Positions 1-7,120 are shown, counted from the first letter of the stretch. The stretch is DNA of 20,762 nucleotides from Collinsella sp. (GCA_019414325.1 DXMG01000021.1:1-20762); one strand, 5' to 3'. The notes: generated from the letters alone by a model not told the origin. Translations and numbers: made by a program.

Positions 1-16
1 GAGATTGGTCAATCTC
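1..16. other. Short inverted repeat at window edge
   Basis: GAGATTG and CAATCTC form a 7-bp stem with a two-base GT spacer. No T-tract follows. It could be the end of a terminator or an operator for the downstream surface protein. The rest of 17-125 holds no gene, and I see no well-spaced promoter. Confidence 0.3.
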
Positions 17-125
17 GGCCGACTATATTTGGCTAAATTATTCCGACGCTAACAGCATAATTACCTTTATTGGAAAGAGTTCTGATGCCTAGTCGGACAT
101 GGCATGGAAAAGGAATGGAATAGCA

Positions 126-3100
126 ATGACTCAGGGAAAGCACTTTGCTGCTGGTGGCGATCACTTCGCCGCACTGCCAAGCAAAAAGATTCACGCCCCG
201 AAGGGAATCGCGCGTCTGACCGTCACCGCGGCGACCATGGCCGCCATGACCGGATCGAGCCTCATCTCACCGTTCACGGCATTCGCCCAGACCGGTGACG
301 GGGGCACGCAACACCCCGCCGTGATGTCGCCGATCGCCGCCCATGCCGGCGCTGCATCCGGTACCGGCGCGAAATCCGCCGCACAGACCATCGCGGACCT
401 GCAGAAGGCGGTCGACGAGGCGAAGGCGAAGGAAGACGCCGCCAAGGCATCCTACGATGAGGCCGCCGATCCCTACAACGAGGCGGCTTCCGCCCGCGAC
501 CAGGCCAAGGCATCCTACGATTCGGCAGTCAGCGCCGGTACGGCCGCCGACCGAGCGGCAATGGACGAGTACGCCCGTCAGGTCGCAGAGGGCAAGGACG
601 CCGCCGATGCCGCCGGCAAGGACCTCGAGCAGGCGAAGGCGGGTCTCGCAGACGCCAAGGCGGATGCGTCCGAGAAGGACGAAGCGTACCAGTCCGCCAT
701 CAAGGCGGCCCAGGACGCTCAGGACGCCCTCGATAAAGCCAAGGCCGATGCCGTAGGCGCCACCCCGGAGGCTATCCGTGCCGCCGAGCAGGCCGTGCGC
801 GACGCCACGGATGCCGTGAGCAGGGCACAGGCCGAACTCGACAACGCCAACGCGACGCTTGCCGATGCCCAGTCCAAGCTGGTTGCGGCCCAGTCTGCAA
901 AGGATTCCGCCGATTCCGTCCTCGCCGCAGCCCAGCAGAACAAGGACACGGCGGATGCGAAGGCCGCAGCCGCCAGCGCCGCCTACGAGAAGGCGAAAGC
1001 AGACCTCGCCGCAGCGGAGGCCGGTGCGAGCGGTCCAGAGTATGATGCGGCAAAACAGAAGGTCGCGGACGCAGAGGCAGCCCTCGCTGTCGCACGAGCG
1101 GCACAGTCCCAGTGCGAGTCCGAGCTCGAGCAGGCACAGTCCGCTGCGGCAACGGCACAAACCGACCTGAATGATGCCCAGACGGCTCTCTCCGTAAAGC
1201 AGCAGGCCGCGGCCGATGCCGAATCCGGTGTGAACGCCGCCCAGTCCGCTCTCGATGCCGCGATCGCCGACCTCGATGCGGCCAAGCAGGCGAATGCCGA
1301 CGCCGTCGCCAAGCTGGACGCCGCGAAGCAGGCTGTCAAGGACGCCGAGTCCGCCAAGGCAGCCGCCGACGTAGAGCTCGCGAACGCCAAGGCCGCAAAG
1401 GATACCGCAGACGCCGCCGTGACCGCCGCCCAGCAGAAGGTCGACGAGGCACAAACGAAGGTGGATCTCGCAGACGCGCAGCTCAAGCAGGGAGCCATCG
1501 GTTTTTTCAAGGCCATGGGTGCCGATTCAGCCATCGAGATCATCCAGAACTGCACGTACAAAGACTACACCGAGATCGGAAACAGTCTCGACGCAACGGG
1601 CCTTGAAAACATGCTTTCGTCCATCACGGTCATGAAGAACGTGAACGCCTACCGTAAGTCCGTCGGCCTTTCCGAGCTTGAGGTAAGCTATAAGCTCATT
1701 GCGGCAGCGATTGCAGATGCAAACTATTCGACGAAAAATGTAGAGCATGCCCAGCAGTTCGATGTCGGTGAAAACCTTGCCTGGAGCTATCGCGACCCCT
1801 GCAAGGCCTGGATCTATCAGGAAAAGGATCTGTTTGACAAGACTGCAGCATCCCTTGGTGCGACGAATCTTTCCGGAAAGGACGCCTACGACTTCTGGTA
1901 CGCCAACCAGGACAAGTTCGATTACTACCGTATCGGTCATTACATGAACATCATCAACCCTGACTATGCTGTCATGGGATGCGGTCTGAACGATGACACC
2001 CGTTTGACGTTCTCGCTCACGCTGCAATACGGCGGTTGGGCCGGTTCGGGCTGGAATACCGGAGCCATCTCCGTCGACGAGTACGAGCAGAAGCTGACCT
2101 CCTACATCAACGGCCTGAAGAACGCCAAGAGCGCACTCGACGCAGCCAAGGCCGATCTCGCAGCCAAGCAGCAGGCAGCCACCGACGCCGCTGAAACCGT
2201 CCAGCAGAAGCAGGACGCAGCGGATTCCGCACAGGCAGATGTCGATGCCGCAAAGCAGGGTGTTGCCGATGCCCAGCGTGCCGTCGATGCCGCAAAGGCT
2301 GATCTCGCATCCAAGCAGCAGGGCGTCACGGATGCCCAGACCGAGCTTAATGCGGCGAAATCGGACCTCGATGCCGCCAACGCGGCAGTCGATACGGCAA
2401 AGTCGACCGTCCAGCAGAAACAGGTCGCCTTTGATGCCGCCAACGCAGCCGTAACGGCCGCACAGACCAAGCTGGATTCCGCCAAGGCGGACACCGAGGC
2501 CAAGCAGCAGGACGTCACGGTTGCGAACGCCGATCTCGCGAAGTTCTTCCAGGACGTCGCCGACGCCAAGAAGGCGCTCGATACAGCAAAGAGCGTCCAT
2601 GACGCGGCGGCAGCCGATCAGGTCGAGAAGGCGACCGTCCTCGCCGCCGCCGAGCAAAAGGCGGACGCCACCGCACGCGCCCTCGCGGATGCCCAGCGTG
2701 CCGTCGATGCCGCAAAGGCCGACACCGGCGTTGCCGCCGACAGGCTTACCGGCTCCCAGACCGATCTCGATGACGCACAGTCGAACCTCGACATCCTCAC
2801 CGATCTTGCCGCGAAGCTCGCAGAGTCACAGCAGCGCGAGCAGGATGCAGTAAAGGCCGTCAATGACACCAAGGCCGCCCTCGATGCCGCGAAGGCGGAT
2901 GCCATCGCCGCCGAGTCCCTGGTCTCCGCCGCCGAGCAGGCGAAGGCGCAGGCAGACGCCAAGCTGTCGAAGCTGAACTCCATCGATACCGGCGCGGCGA
3001 TCGCTTCCGGCCATGATGTGAACGCGGATGACGCCCTCAACGCGCTTTTCGCAGCAGCAGTCGAGGCACGTGCCAAGGTCGCGCCCGCAAAGGCAATCCT

Positions 3101-3425
3101 GGACGAGAAGCAGGCCGCGGTGGACGAGCTCCAGTCCGGCTATGATGTGGCACTCGCCGCCTACGAGCAGGCGAAGTCCGACCGCATCGCGGCGGAGCAG
3201 AAGCTTTCCGATGAGATCGCACGACAGAAGGCAGAGGAGGCGGCAAAGCAGCAGGCGGCATACACCCCGAAGCACCTCGCCGGCACGGATACCGCCCAGC
3301 CCGGCAGCCTCGCCCAGACCGGCGACCGCGCGGGACTCATCGGGGAGACGTTCGTCATCGGCGGCACCGTCCTCGTGGCGACCGGCGTCTTTCTCGATCG
3401 GAAGAAGCGCCGCGAGCAGATGTAA
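126..3425 (+). CDS. LAXTG-anchored coiled-coil surface protein with central CAP domain
   Basis: A predicted cell-wall-anchored protein of 1099 residues. The start at 126 is preferred over the ATG at 99 because GGA sits 6 bases before it and no ribosome site precedes 99. Residues 1-54 are a long signal peptide with a basic stretch, a hydrophobic core and a TAFA cleavage site. Residues about 60-450 and 665-1040 are Ala/Asp/Lys-rich heptad-like repeats (patterns such as AVDAAKADL and AKQQ), predicted coiled coil. Between them lies a CAP/SCP-like domain (about 500-650): EHAQQFDVGENLA and HYMNIINP supply the two His and the Glu typical of the CAP cleft. The C-terminus has LAQTG at 1062-1066, a hydrophobic span and RKKRR, a sorting signal of the LAXTG type favoured by class E sortases. 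No sortase gene is visible. Its role is unknown; adhesion or cell-cell contact, possibly helping transfer, is inferred. The CAP portion is AT-richer than the coiled coil, consistent with a domain insertion. Confidence 0.85.
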   Translation: MTQGKHFAAGGDHFAALPSKKIHAPKGIARLTVTAATMAAMTGSSLISPFTAFAQTGDGGTQHPAVMSPIAAHAGAASGTGAKSAAQTIADLQKAVDEAKAKEDAAKASYDEAADPYNEAASARDQAKASYDSAVSAGTAADRAAMDEYARQVAEGKDAADAAGKDLEQAKAGLADAKADASEKDEAYQSAIKAAQDAQDALDKAKADAVGATPEAIRAAEQAVRDATDAVSRAQAELDNANATLADAQSKLVAAQSAKDSADSVLAAAQQNKDTADAKAAAASAAYEKAKADLAAAEAGASGPEYDAAKQKVADAEAALAVARAAQSQCESELEQAQSAAATAQTDLNDAQTALSVKQQAAADAESGVNAAQSALDAAIADLDAAKQANADAVAKLDAAKQAVKDAESAKAAADVELANAKAAKDTADAAVTAAQQKVDEAQTKVDLADAQLKQGAIGFFKAMGADSAIEIIQNCTYKDYTEIGNSLDATGLENMLSSITVMKNVNAYRKSVGLSELEVSYKLIAAAIADANYSTKNVEHAQQFDVGENLAWSYRDPCKAWIYQEKDLFDKTAASLGATNLSGKDAYDFWYANQDKFDYYRIGHYMNIINPDYAVMGCGLNDDTRLTFSLTLQYGGWAGSGWNTGAISVDEYEQKLTSYINGLKNAKSALDAAKADLAAKQQAATDAAETVQQKQDAADSAQADVDAAKQGVADAQRAVDAAKADLASKQQGVTDAQTELNAAKSDLDAANAAVDTAKSTVQQKQVAFDAANAAVTAAQTKLDSAKADTEAKQQDVTVANADLAKFFQDVADAKKALDTAKSVHDAAAADQVEKATVLAAAEQKADATARALADAQRAVDAAKADTGVAADRLTGSQTDLDDAQSNLDILTDLAAKLAESQQREQDAVKAVNDTKAALDAAKADAIAAESLVSAAEQAKAQADAKLSKLNSIDTGAAIASGHDVNADDALNALFAAAVEARAKVAPAKAILDEKQAAVDELQSGYDVALAAYEQAKSDRIAAEQKLSDEIARQKAEEAAKQQAAYTPKHLAGTDTAQPGSLAQTGDRAGLIGETFVIGGTVLVATGVFLDRKKRREQM
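2268..2719 (+). repeat. Two identical 32-base direct repeats inside the coiled-coil gene
   Basis: An identical 32-base segment occurs at 2268-2299 and 2688-2719, exactly 420 bases (140 codons) apart, encoding the same ADAQRAVDAAKA stretch. Related but diverged copies are spread through the gene. In-frame spacing means that recombination between copies would shorten or lengthen the stalk without a frameshift. Confidence 0.75.
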
Positions 3426-3432
3426 AAGCGAG

Positions 3433-3471
3433 CCGGGCGTTGGATATCGGCTGGTGTCCAACGCCCGGTTT
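3433..3471 (+). terminator. Intrinsic terminator of the surface protein gene
   Basis: CCGGGCGTTGGA (3433-3444) and TCCAACGCCCGG (3457-3468) form a perfect 12-bp stem with a 12-base loop, followed by TTT. It begins 7 bases after the stop codon. The T-tract is short but the stem is very stable. It also argues against the next gene starting at 3440, which lies within the stem. Confidence 0.75.
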
Positions 3472-3490
3472 CATGGACAGGGAGATCGGT

Positions 3491-4144
3491 GTGAGAACAA
3501 AGGCTATTATCGTTGCGCTCCTGGTGTGCCTTTCGGCACCTCAACTTGGATGTGCCAGCGTTGCAAAGCAAGGAAGCGGCTCTACGGAAAGGGCCGCTAC
3601 GGCGGTAAAGAATAAAGACAAAAAGAAGCCAAGCGAAGAAAAGGCGGCGCAAACCTCTGGAACCAAGAACGAGGAGAAGAAAGAATCCGACGACAAGGAC
3701 CAGAAGTCCGATGACTCCAAGAAAGAGGATAACAAGTCTTCCGACTCGTCGAAGTCTGACAGCAAGGGAAACTCCTCCGACTCGAAGCAGAATTCCGGCA
3801 ATTCACAGGGTTCCGGCAGCAATAATTCCTCTTCCAACAGCGGTAGCCAGAAGAAATGGGTTGCCGAGCAGGGCCACTGGGAAACCGACTACAGCCAGGT
3901 CTGGGTACCGAACGTGGTATACACGCGTCATCCTCGTTTCTGGGTCAATCATGGTGGTACTATGGTAGGGCCTTTCGATTCATCCGATGCCGCCTACGCT
4001 TGGATTATTAACGATGGCGAAAACGGCGGTATCGGTGGATCCGTTGTAGATGATTTGTATACCACCTCTGAGGACCAGGGACATTATGAACAGCAGGCTA
4101 CGGGACAGCATTGGGTTGTCGACGTCGCCGGTCACTGGGAGTAA
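3491..4144 (+). CDS. Secreted, probably lipid-anchored protein with GHW(E)/GHYE motifs
   Basis: Encodes 217 residues from a GTG preceded by AGGGAGA at good spacing. An upstream in-frame ATG at 3440 lies inside the terminator and is rejected. Residues 1-20 are a basic-hydrophobic signal sequence ending QLGC, with Cys21 as a possible lipidation site; Gln at -3 makes the lipobox poor. Residues about 35-118 are a low-complexity Lys/Glu/Asp/Ser tract that becomes Ser/Asn/Gly-rich, probably an extended wall-spanning linker. Residues 120-217 are aromatic-rich with recurring motifs: GHWETD, WVPNVV, GHYEQQ, HWVVDVAGHWE. Three GH(W/Y)E units suggest a small repeat that may bind metal or ligand through His and Trp. 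I do not recognise a named family. It lies between two terminators, so it is probably transcribed alone, though read-through from the surface protein gene is possible. Confidence 0.7.
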   Translation: MRTKAIIVALLVCLSAPQLGCASVAKQGSGSTERAATAVKNKDKKKPSEEKAAQTSGTKNEEKKESDDKDQKSDDSKKEDNKSSDSSKSDSKGNSSDSKQNSGNSQGSGSNNSSSNSGSQKKWVAEQGHWETDYSQVWVPNVVYTRHPRFWVNHGGTMVGPFDSSDAAYAWIINDGENGGIGGSVVDDLYTTSEDQGHYEQQATGQHWVVDVAGHWE

Positions 4145-4194
4145 TGTGCATCGTTCCTCTCCTCTTACATTCGGTAAATGTTTATTTATTTGTG

Positions 4195-4219
4195 GGCGGC
4201 CGGTTCGGCCGCCTTTTTT
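4195..4219 (+). terminator. Intrinsic terminator
   Basis: GGCGGCC (4195-4201), loop GGTTC, GGCCGCC (4207-4213), then six T. A classic strong rho-independent terminator about 50 bases after the stop of the GHWE-motif protein. Confidence 0.92.
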
Positions 4220-4373
4220 AGACGCCCAGTCTGGGAGCAAACGATAGGAAAGCAATCAAACGAGAGGCCGTTCCAAAAGAATTCGGCGGTGCCGGACGCT
4301 TCGGGCAAAACCTTCCGCAAATCGGTAAGGTCTTCCATCAACTTGCTCCAGCCCTCGCCCGGAGTCCGCTACA

Positions 4374-4761
4374 GCGAATTTCTAACACTCAGCATCCTTC
4401 GCGTTAAAAATTCGCTTCCGCTCACGGTCTCCGCTGACACTACGACACCGCGAAGCCTTTCGCTCGAAACGAGGCCTCTCATTTCGTGTCTAGGCTACGC
4501 TTCGCCCAATCGCCGTCCCGGTGATTGCAAGATTGGTGTTGGGCTAGATAAATGGGGCCATACTCGCCCCCTTTATCTGCCAACACATCTTGTTTAACAC
4601 CTCACACGGCGATAAAGTTAGAAATGAAGTTCGCCTTCATTTCTCTAAGGGAAGCGACGGCGTCACTTCAAAAATCGGCGCGACGTCAGTCGCTCCTAAA
4701 AAGGAAAGCAATCTCATATCGGTTTTGAATCGGTGGCCTCACCGATTCGCTCTGCTTTCCT
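4374..4761. other. Stem-loop array upstream of the mob genes; candidate oriT
   Basis: This non-coding stretch holds at least seven inverted repeats. (1) GCGAATTT-c-TAAC 4374-4386 with GTTA-a-AAATTCGC 4403-4415. (2) CGAAACGAG 4465-4473 with CTCATTTCG 4478-4486, one mismatch, loop GCCT. (3) CAATCGCC 4507-4514 with GGTGATTG 4520-4527. (4) A 65-base hairpin, 4528-4592, with paired segments CAAGAT, GTGTTGG and AGATAAA-t-GGGGC, about 25 bp in all. (5) AAATGAAG 4622-4629 with CTTCATTT 4635-4642. (6) AGCGAC 4653-4658 with GTCGCT 4689-4694, plus inner CGTC/GACG. (7) Outer AGGAAAGCA 4702-4710 with TGCTTTCCT 4753-4761, enclosing perfect GAATCGGTG/CACCGATTC, loop GCCT. Such an array directly before mobC and the relaxase is typical of a transfer origin. 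No nick site is certain: CATCTTGT at 4586-4593 differs by one base from the P-type core YATCCTGY. The mob promoter is presumably here too. Nothing notable in 4220-4373. Confidence 0.6.
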
Positions 4762-4771
4762 GGGGGCATGA

Positions 4772-5362
4772 ATGATGAGTTGCAAACGTCCGCACACCGT
4801 TAAGGCGACACTCACTTCTGAAGAATACGAAACGCTTTCCGCTTTGGCAGAAAAGGCGGGCATGACGAAAGCCGAATTCATTCGCTATGCACTGATTCAT
4901 TGGAATGAATCGTTCGATGATCTAGTCATTTCCAAAAATAAGAACGGTGGCCGTAGCAAAAAGCTGCAAACCGTTTCAGAGGATTCGAACGAAAAGCGCT
5001 CGGCGGTTATTTACGTCAAAGTCACCGATGGCGAGCACGAGGCGATTCGCAAGCAGGCGGATGCGCTCGGCACGACCGTCAGTGCGTATGCCCGCCGCGT
5101 GATGCTGGCCGGGAAAATCGAGATGATCGATTTCGATATGAGCCAGGTCGCAAAAATCTATCACGAGCTGTATCGCGAGGGGACGAACCTCAACCAGCTG
5201 ATGTATTTTGTGAATGCGCAAGGTCTTCCGGCCTACAACGAGAAGGCGGTTTTCCGAACGCTTGAAAAGGTTTACCAAAATGCCCGTAAAGTCACTCTCT
5301 TCATCGAAGAGCTCGAACAGCGCTATTTCACCGATGGCGGTGAGCTCGATGACCGTCGTTAA
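4772..5362 (+). CDS. MobC-like mobilization accessory protein with two ribbon-helix-helix domains
   Basis: Encodes 196 residues. A GGGGG run 5 bases before the ATG at 4772 serves as ribosome site; a second ATG at 4775 is equally possible. Two segments each have a short strand then two helices, as in ribbon-helix-helix DNA-binding proteins: residues 10-41 (VKATLTSEEYETL, then KAEFIRYAL) and 79-113 (VIYVKVTDGEHEAI, then SAYARRVML). The C-terminal part has GTNLNQL (137-143), the signature of the MobC/relaxosome accessory family. Expected role: binding oriT, bending it and recruiting the relaxase, and perhaps repressing its own operon. The gene overlaps the relaxase start by 14 bases, so the two are coexpressed. 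MobC proteins are usually about 100-130 residues with one such domain; here there seem to be two. Confidence 0.85.
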   Translation: MMSCKRPHTVKATLTSEEYETLSALAEKAGMTKAEFIRYALIHWNESFDDLVISKNKNGGRSKKLQTVSEDSNEKRSAVIYVKVTDGEHEAIRKQADALGTTVSAYARRVMLAGKIEMIDFDMSQVAKIYHELYREGTNLNQLMYFVNAQGLPAYNEKAVFRTLEKVYQNARKVTLFIEELEQRYFTDGGELDDRR

Positions 5363-6548
5363 GCAGAAAGGTGTTTCGTCCGAGCGCTACGCGAAGCACC
5401 TGCGCAAGTACATTAACGGAAAGAATGCTTTGGCCCGCGGCGGCTGGAACCTCGCGAACGGAAAGCACTGGTTTTCCGAAATGGCTATGACGCGGAAGAT
5501 GTTCCATCACGACAGGCCCGCGCGTGCCGGCGCGAAGAACATAACGATGCTTCATCAGATTCTCGCGTTTCTGCCCGAGGAGTGCAGCTGCAACGGAGGC
5601 AAGATGACCCCCGATGCGTGTATGGCCTACGCGGAGCAATGGCTTGCGAAACACTACCCGCGTCAACAAGTGATTGTCGCGTTGCATGAGGAAAGCGATA
5701 AGGCGGGAAAACGCTACGCGGTTCATATGGCGATTAACCGCACGGATCTTTTGACGGGTAAGCGTTGCGAGACGGGCGGGCGTCGCGGAAAGTACGAACG
5801 CGCTGCGTGGGTTCGTGAAATGGACGAGGCCTGGAATCTCGCTCAGCTCGAAAAGGGAAAGAAGAACTCGAAGATTCGAGACCGACAGCCGCGCGACACT
5901 GAAAAGAAAATCGTTGAGCGGGGAGAGTACAGTTATAAAAACAATCTGCGCGAGTTGATCCATCTTGCAATCAACGAAGGTCATCCGAAGAATATGGAGC
6001 AGTTTAAAAAGTTACTTGCCTCATGGGGCGTAGACATTTTCATCAAGAACAATCGAGTCTATGCGACAGATCTCGATATCAAGGAGGCCGGCAACCCGAA
6101 GTGCACTTTCAACCTGACTCGTCTTGACGGGAGGTTTGCGGTCAAGCAACTTGAGGCGGCCTTCAAAAATAACGTGCTGGAGGCCGAGCGAGCCCTTCCT
6201 TATGAGAGGCGTTGCGAGATTTACATTCAACGGCTTAAGAAGGCGTATTCGGCGTGGGTCGAGCAGGCAAAGGCGAGCAAGGGCGTCGCCTACAATCTCT
6301 TTCCTAAGTTCATCGCACCGAAGTGCGATGAAGATCTGCTCGAGGATCCGGCGGTTCGTGATGAGCTTCTTGCCCGGCGCGGTTACGCAAGGGAGATTCG
6401 CAACCGTTACGCCGGCGCCGTTCCCGATGCTGGCGATGACCGCGTTCGCGCCGCAGGACGAGCCCATGGTGGCAACGGCGACATCTCGCCGCAGGTCGAT
6501 CGTGCGGTCGACCGAGGCGATTACGATCGCGGCGACGCGCCTCGCTAG
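5349..6548 (+). CDS. MOBP-like relaxase/mobilization nuclease
   Basis: Encodes 399 residues from the ATG at 5349 (GGTGAG just upstream); the open frame before it is the out-of-frame end of mobC. It should nick oriT and attach covalently to the 5' end through a tyrosine. Tyr14 and Tyr21 (ERYAKHLRKYINGK) are candidates. The order of elements matches the relaxase domain family: an N-terminal Tyr region, a strand/helix core (ITMLHQILAFLPEE, TPDACMAYAEQWLAKHYP), then motif III from His113 (VALHEESD) to YAVHMAIN with His126. The middle His of the usual HxH pair is missing; Ala124 occupies that position. Residues 240-330 form a basic extension of unknown fold and the C-terminus is Asp/Arg/Gly-rich. 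The gene is in an operon with mobC. The deviant motif could mean a divergent clade or metal binding through Glu114/Asp117. Confidence 0.85.
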   Translation: MTVVKQKGVSSERYAKHLRKYINGKNALARGGWNLANGKHWFSEMAMTRKMFHHDRPARAGAKNITMLHQILAFLPEECSCNGGKMTPDACMAYAEQWLAKHYPRQQVIVALHEESDKAGKRYAVHMAINRTDLLTGKRCETGGRRGKYERAAWVREMDEAWNLAQLEKGKKNSKIRDRQPRDTEKKIVERGEYSYKNNLRELIHLAINEGHPKNMEQFKKLLASWGVDIFIKNNRVYATDLDIKEAGNPKCTFNLTRLDGRFAVKQLEAAFKNNVLEAERALPYERRCEIYIQRLKKAYSAWVEQAKASKGVAYNLFPKFIAPKCDEDLLEDPAVRDELLARRGYAREIRNRYAGAVPDAGDDRVRAAGRAHGGNGDISPQVDRAVDRGDYDRGDAPR

Positions 6549-6708
6549 TTTTGGAAAGCCTATCGTCGGTGCCCTAGCGCGCTGCCATCCAGTGCCGATT
6601 CTGCCATACTCGCAATTCGGTGAGGATGAGGAGTATGAATTGATCGGCGGGGGTCAGCCGCTCTGATAGAATCGTCCTTGCTGTCGGCAGCCCTCGTGCC
6701 GGGCAGAG

Positions 6709-6727
6709 CCCTCCATTTGATGGGAGG
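6709..6727 (+). promoter_or_regulatory. Hairpin covering the Shine-Dalgarno of the small peptide
   Basis: CCCTCC (6709-6714) pairs perfectly with GGGAGG (6722-6727) across the 7-base loop ATTTGAT. The 3' arm is the ribosome site for the peptide starting at 6736, so translation should be inhibited until the stem opens. A -10-like TAGAAT lies at 6667-6672 without a convincing -35. Confidence 0.55.
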
Positions 6728-6735
6728 TGATGCCC

Positions 6736-6861
6736 ATGACCGATTTCACCGAGCTCGTGAAGCTCCTGACCGCTATGGTCTCGCTCCTCACGGCCCTTGT
6801 CGGCCTTTCCAAGGCACTCAAGCAGGGTTCGAAGCCCAAAAAGAAAGGCCACCGTCGCTAA
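6736..6861 (+). CDS. 41-residue hydrophobic, Lys-tailed peptide (toxin- or bacteriocin-like)
   Basis: A short frame with a near-perfect ribosome site, GGGAGG, 8 bases before the ATG; an ATG at 6730 is in frame but too close to that site. The peptide has a short polar start (MTDFTEL), a 20-residue Leu/Val/Ala-rich helix with one early Lys (VKLLTAMVSLLTALVGLSKA) and a strongly basic tail (GSKPKKKGHRR). That is the architecture of small membrane peptides such as type I toxins, holin-like toxins and leaderless bacteriocins; sequence alone does not say which. It has its own terminator downstream and an SD-masking hairpin upstream, which fits tight post-transcriptional control. No partner antitoxin protein is adjacent. 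An antisense RNA is possible but I see no convincing promoter for one. Innocuous alternatives are a small transfer-associated membrane protein or chance. Confidence 0.55.
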   Translation: MTDFTELVKLLTAMVSLLTALVGLSKALKQGSKPKKKGHRR

Positions 6862-6887
6862 GACGATGACCCAACTTCATTAAGCAA

Positions 6888-6936
6888 CGGCTCTGCCCAG
6901 CTCTCTACAACTTGGGCTGCCGTCGGCACCATTTTA
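6888..6936 (+). terminator. Probable terminator after the small peptide
   Basis: CGGC (6888-6891) and GCCCA (6895-6899) pair with TGGGC (6913-6917) and GCCG (6919-6922), loop about 13 bases, followed about ten bases on by TTTT. The distance to the T-run makes it imperfect, but the position 27 bases after the stop codon fits. Confidence 0.5.
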
Positions 6937-7038
6937 CCCTCCTGACGAGGAATTCGTCCATATTTCAAAAATCAAATCCTGTTCGCGCGTGGGCGTAAAC
7001 TTATATAGTTGGGCAAATCCGGCAGATTGGAGCTTGAA

Positions 7039-7120
7039 ACATGAGGGATATGCACCTCATGTCGCTCATAAAACGTCTCCTGACCTCGAAGGAGAACGTT
7101 TTTTAGCGATAAAAGGAGAC
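7039..7120 (+). promoter_or_regulatory. Two-hairpin leader with terminator and alternative SD pairing
   Basis: Hairpin A: ACATGAGG (7039-7046) with CCTCATGT (7055-7062). Hairpin B: AAAACGTCTCCT (7070-7081) with AGGAGAACGTTTT (7090-7102), 12 bp with one bulged T, running into TTTTTT, so it is a good intrinsic terminator ending at 7104. The same left arm, GTCTCCT (7075-7081), is a perfect 7-base complement of AGGAGAC (7114-7120), the ribosome site of the next gene. The two folds exclude each other: terminator formed, or SD sequestered. This looks like an attenuator or riboregulator for the phosphoesterase operon. An AT-rich -10-like stretch, TATATAGT, lies near 7002. The ligand or trigger, if any, is unknown. 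Confidence 0.55.

Noticed and set aside
1..98. Left attachment site of the element
   Set aside because: No copy of the tRNA-Arg 3' segment is present at the left edge, so the boundary must lie outside the window.
267..1454. Long minus-strand open frame (395 codons) opposite the coiled-coil gene; also 1527-2657 minus
   Set aside because: They are Gly/Leu/Arg-rich antisense readings of Ala-rich GC-biased codons, without ribosome sites or domains.
4374..4761. CRISPR array
   Set aside because: The repeats are inverted, differ from each other and are not regularly spaced; no cas genes are nearby.
4178..4775. Two plus-strand frames (4178-4597 and 4590-4775) between the GHWE-motif gene and mobC
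   Set aside because: They run through a terminator and the stem-loop array, lack ribosome sites and look like no protein.
6124..6666. Plus-strand 180-codon frame overlapping the relaxase end
   Set aside because: Arg/Ser-rich out-of-frame reading of the relaxase gene with a short tail beyond it; no ribosome site.
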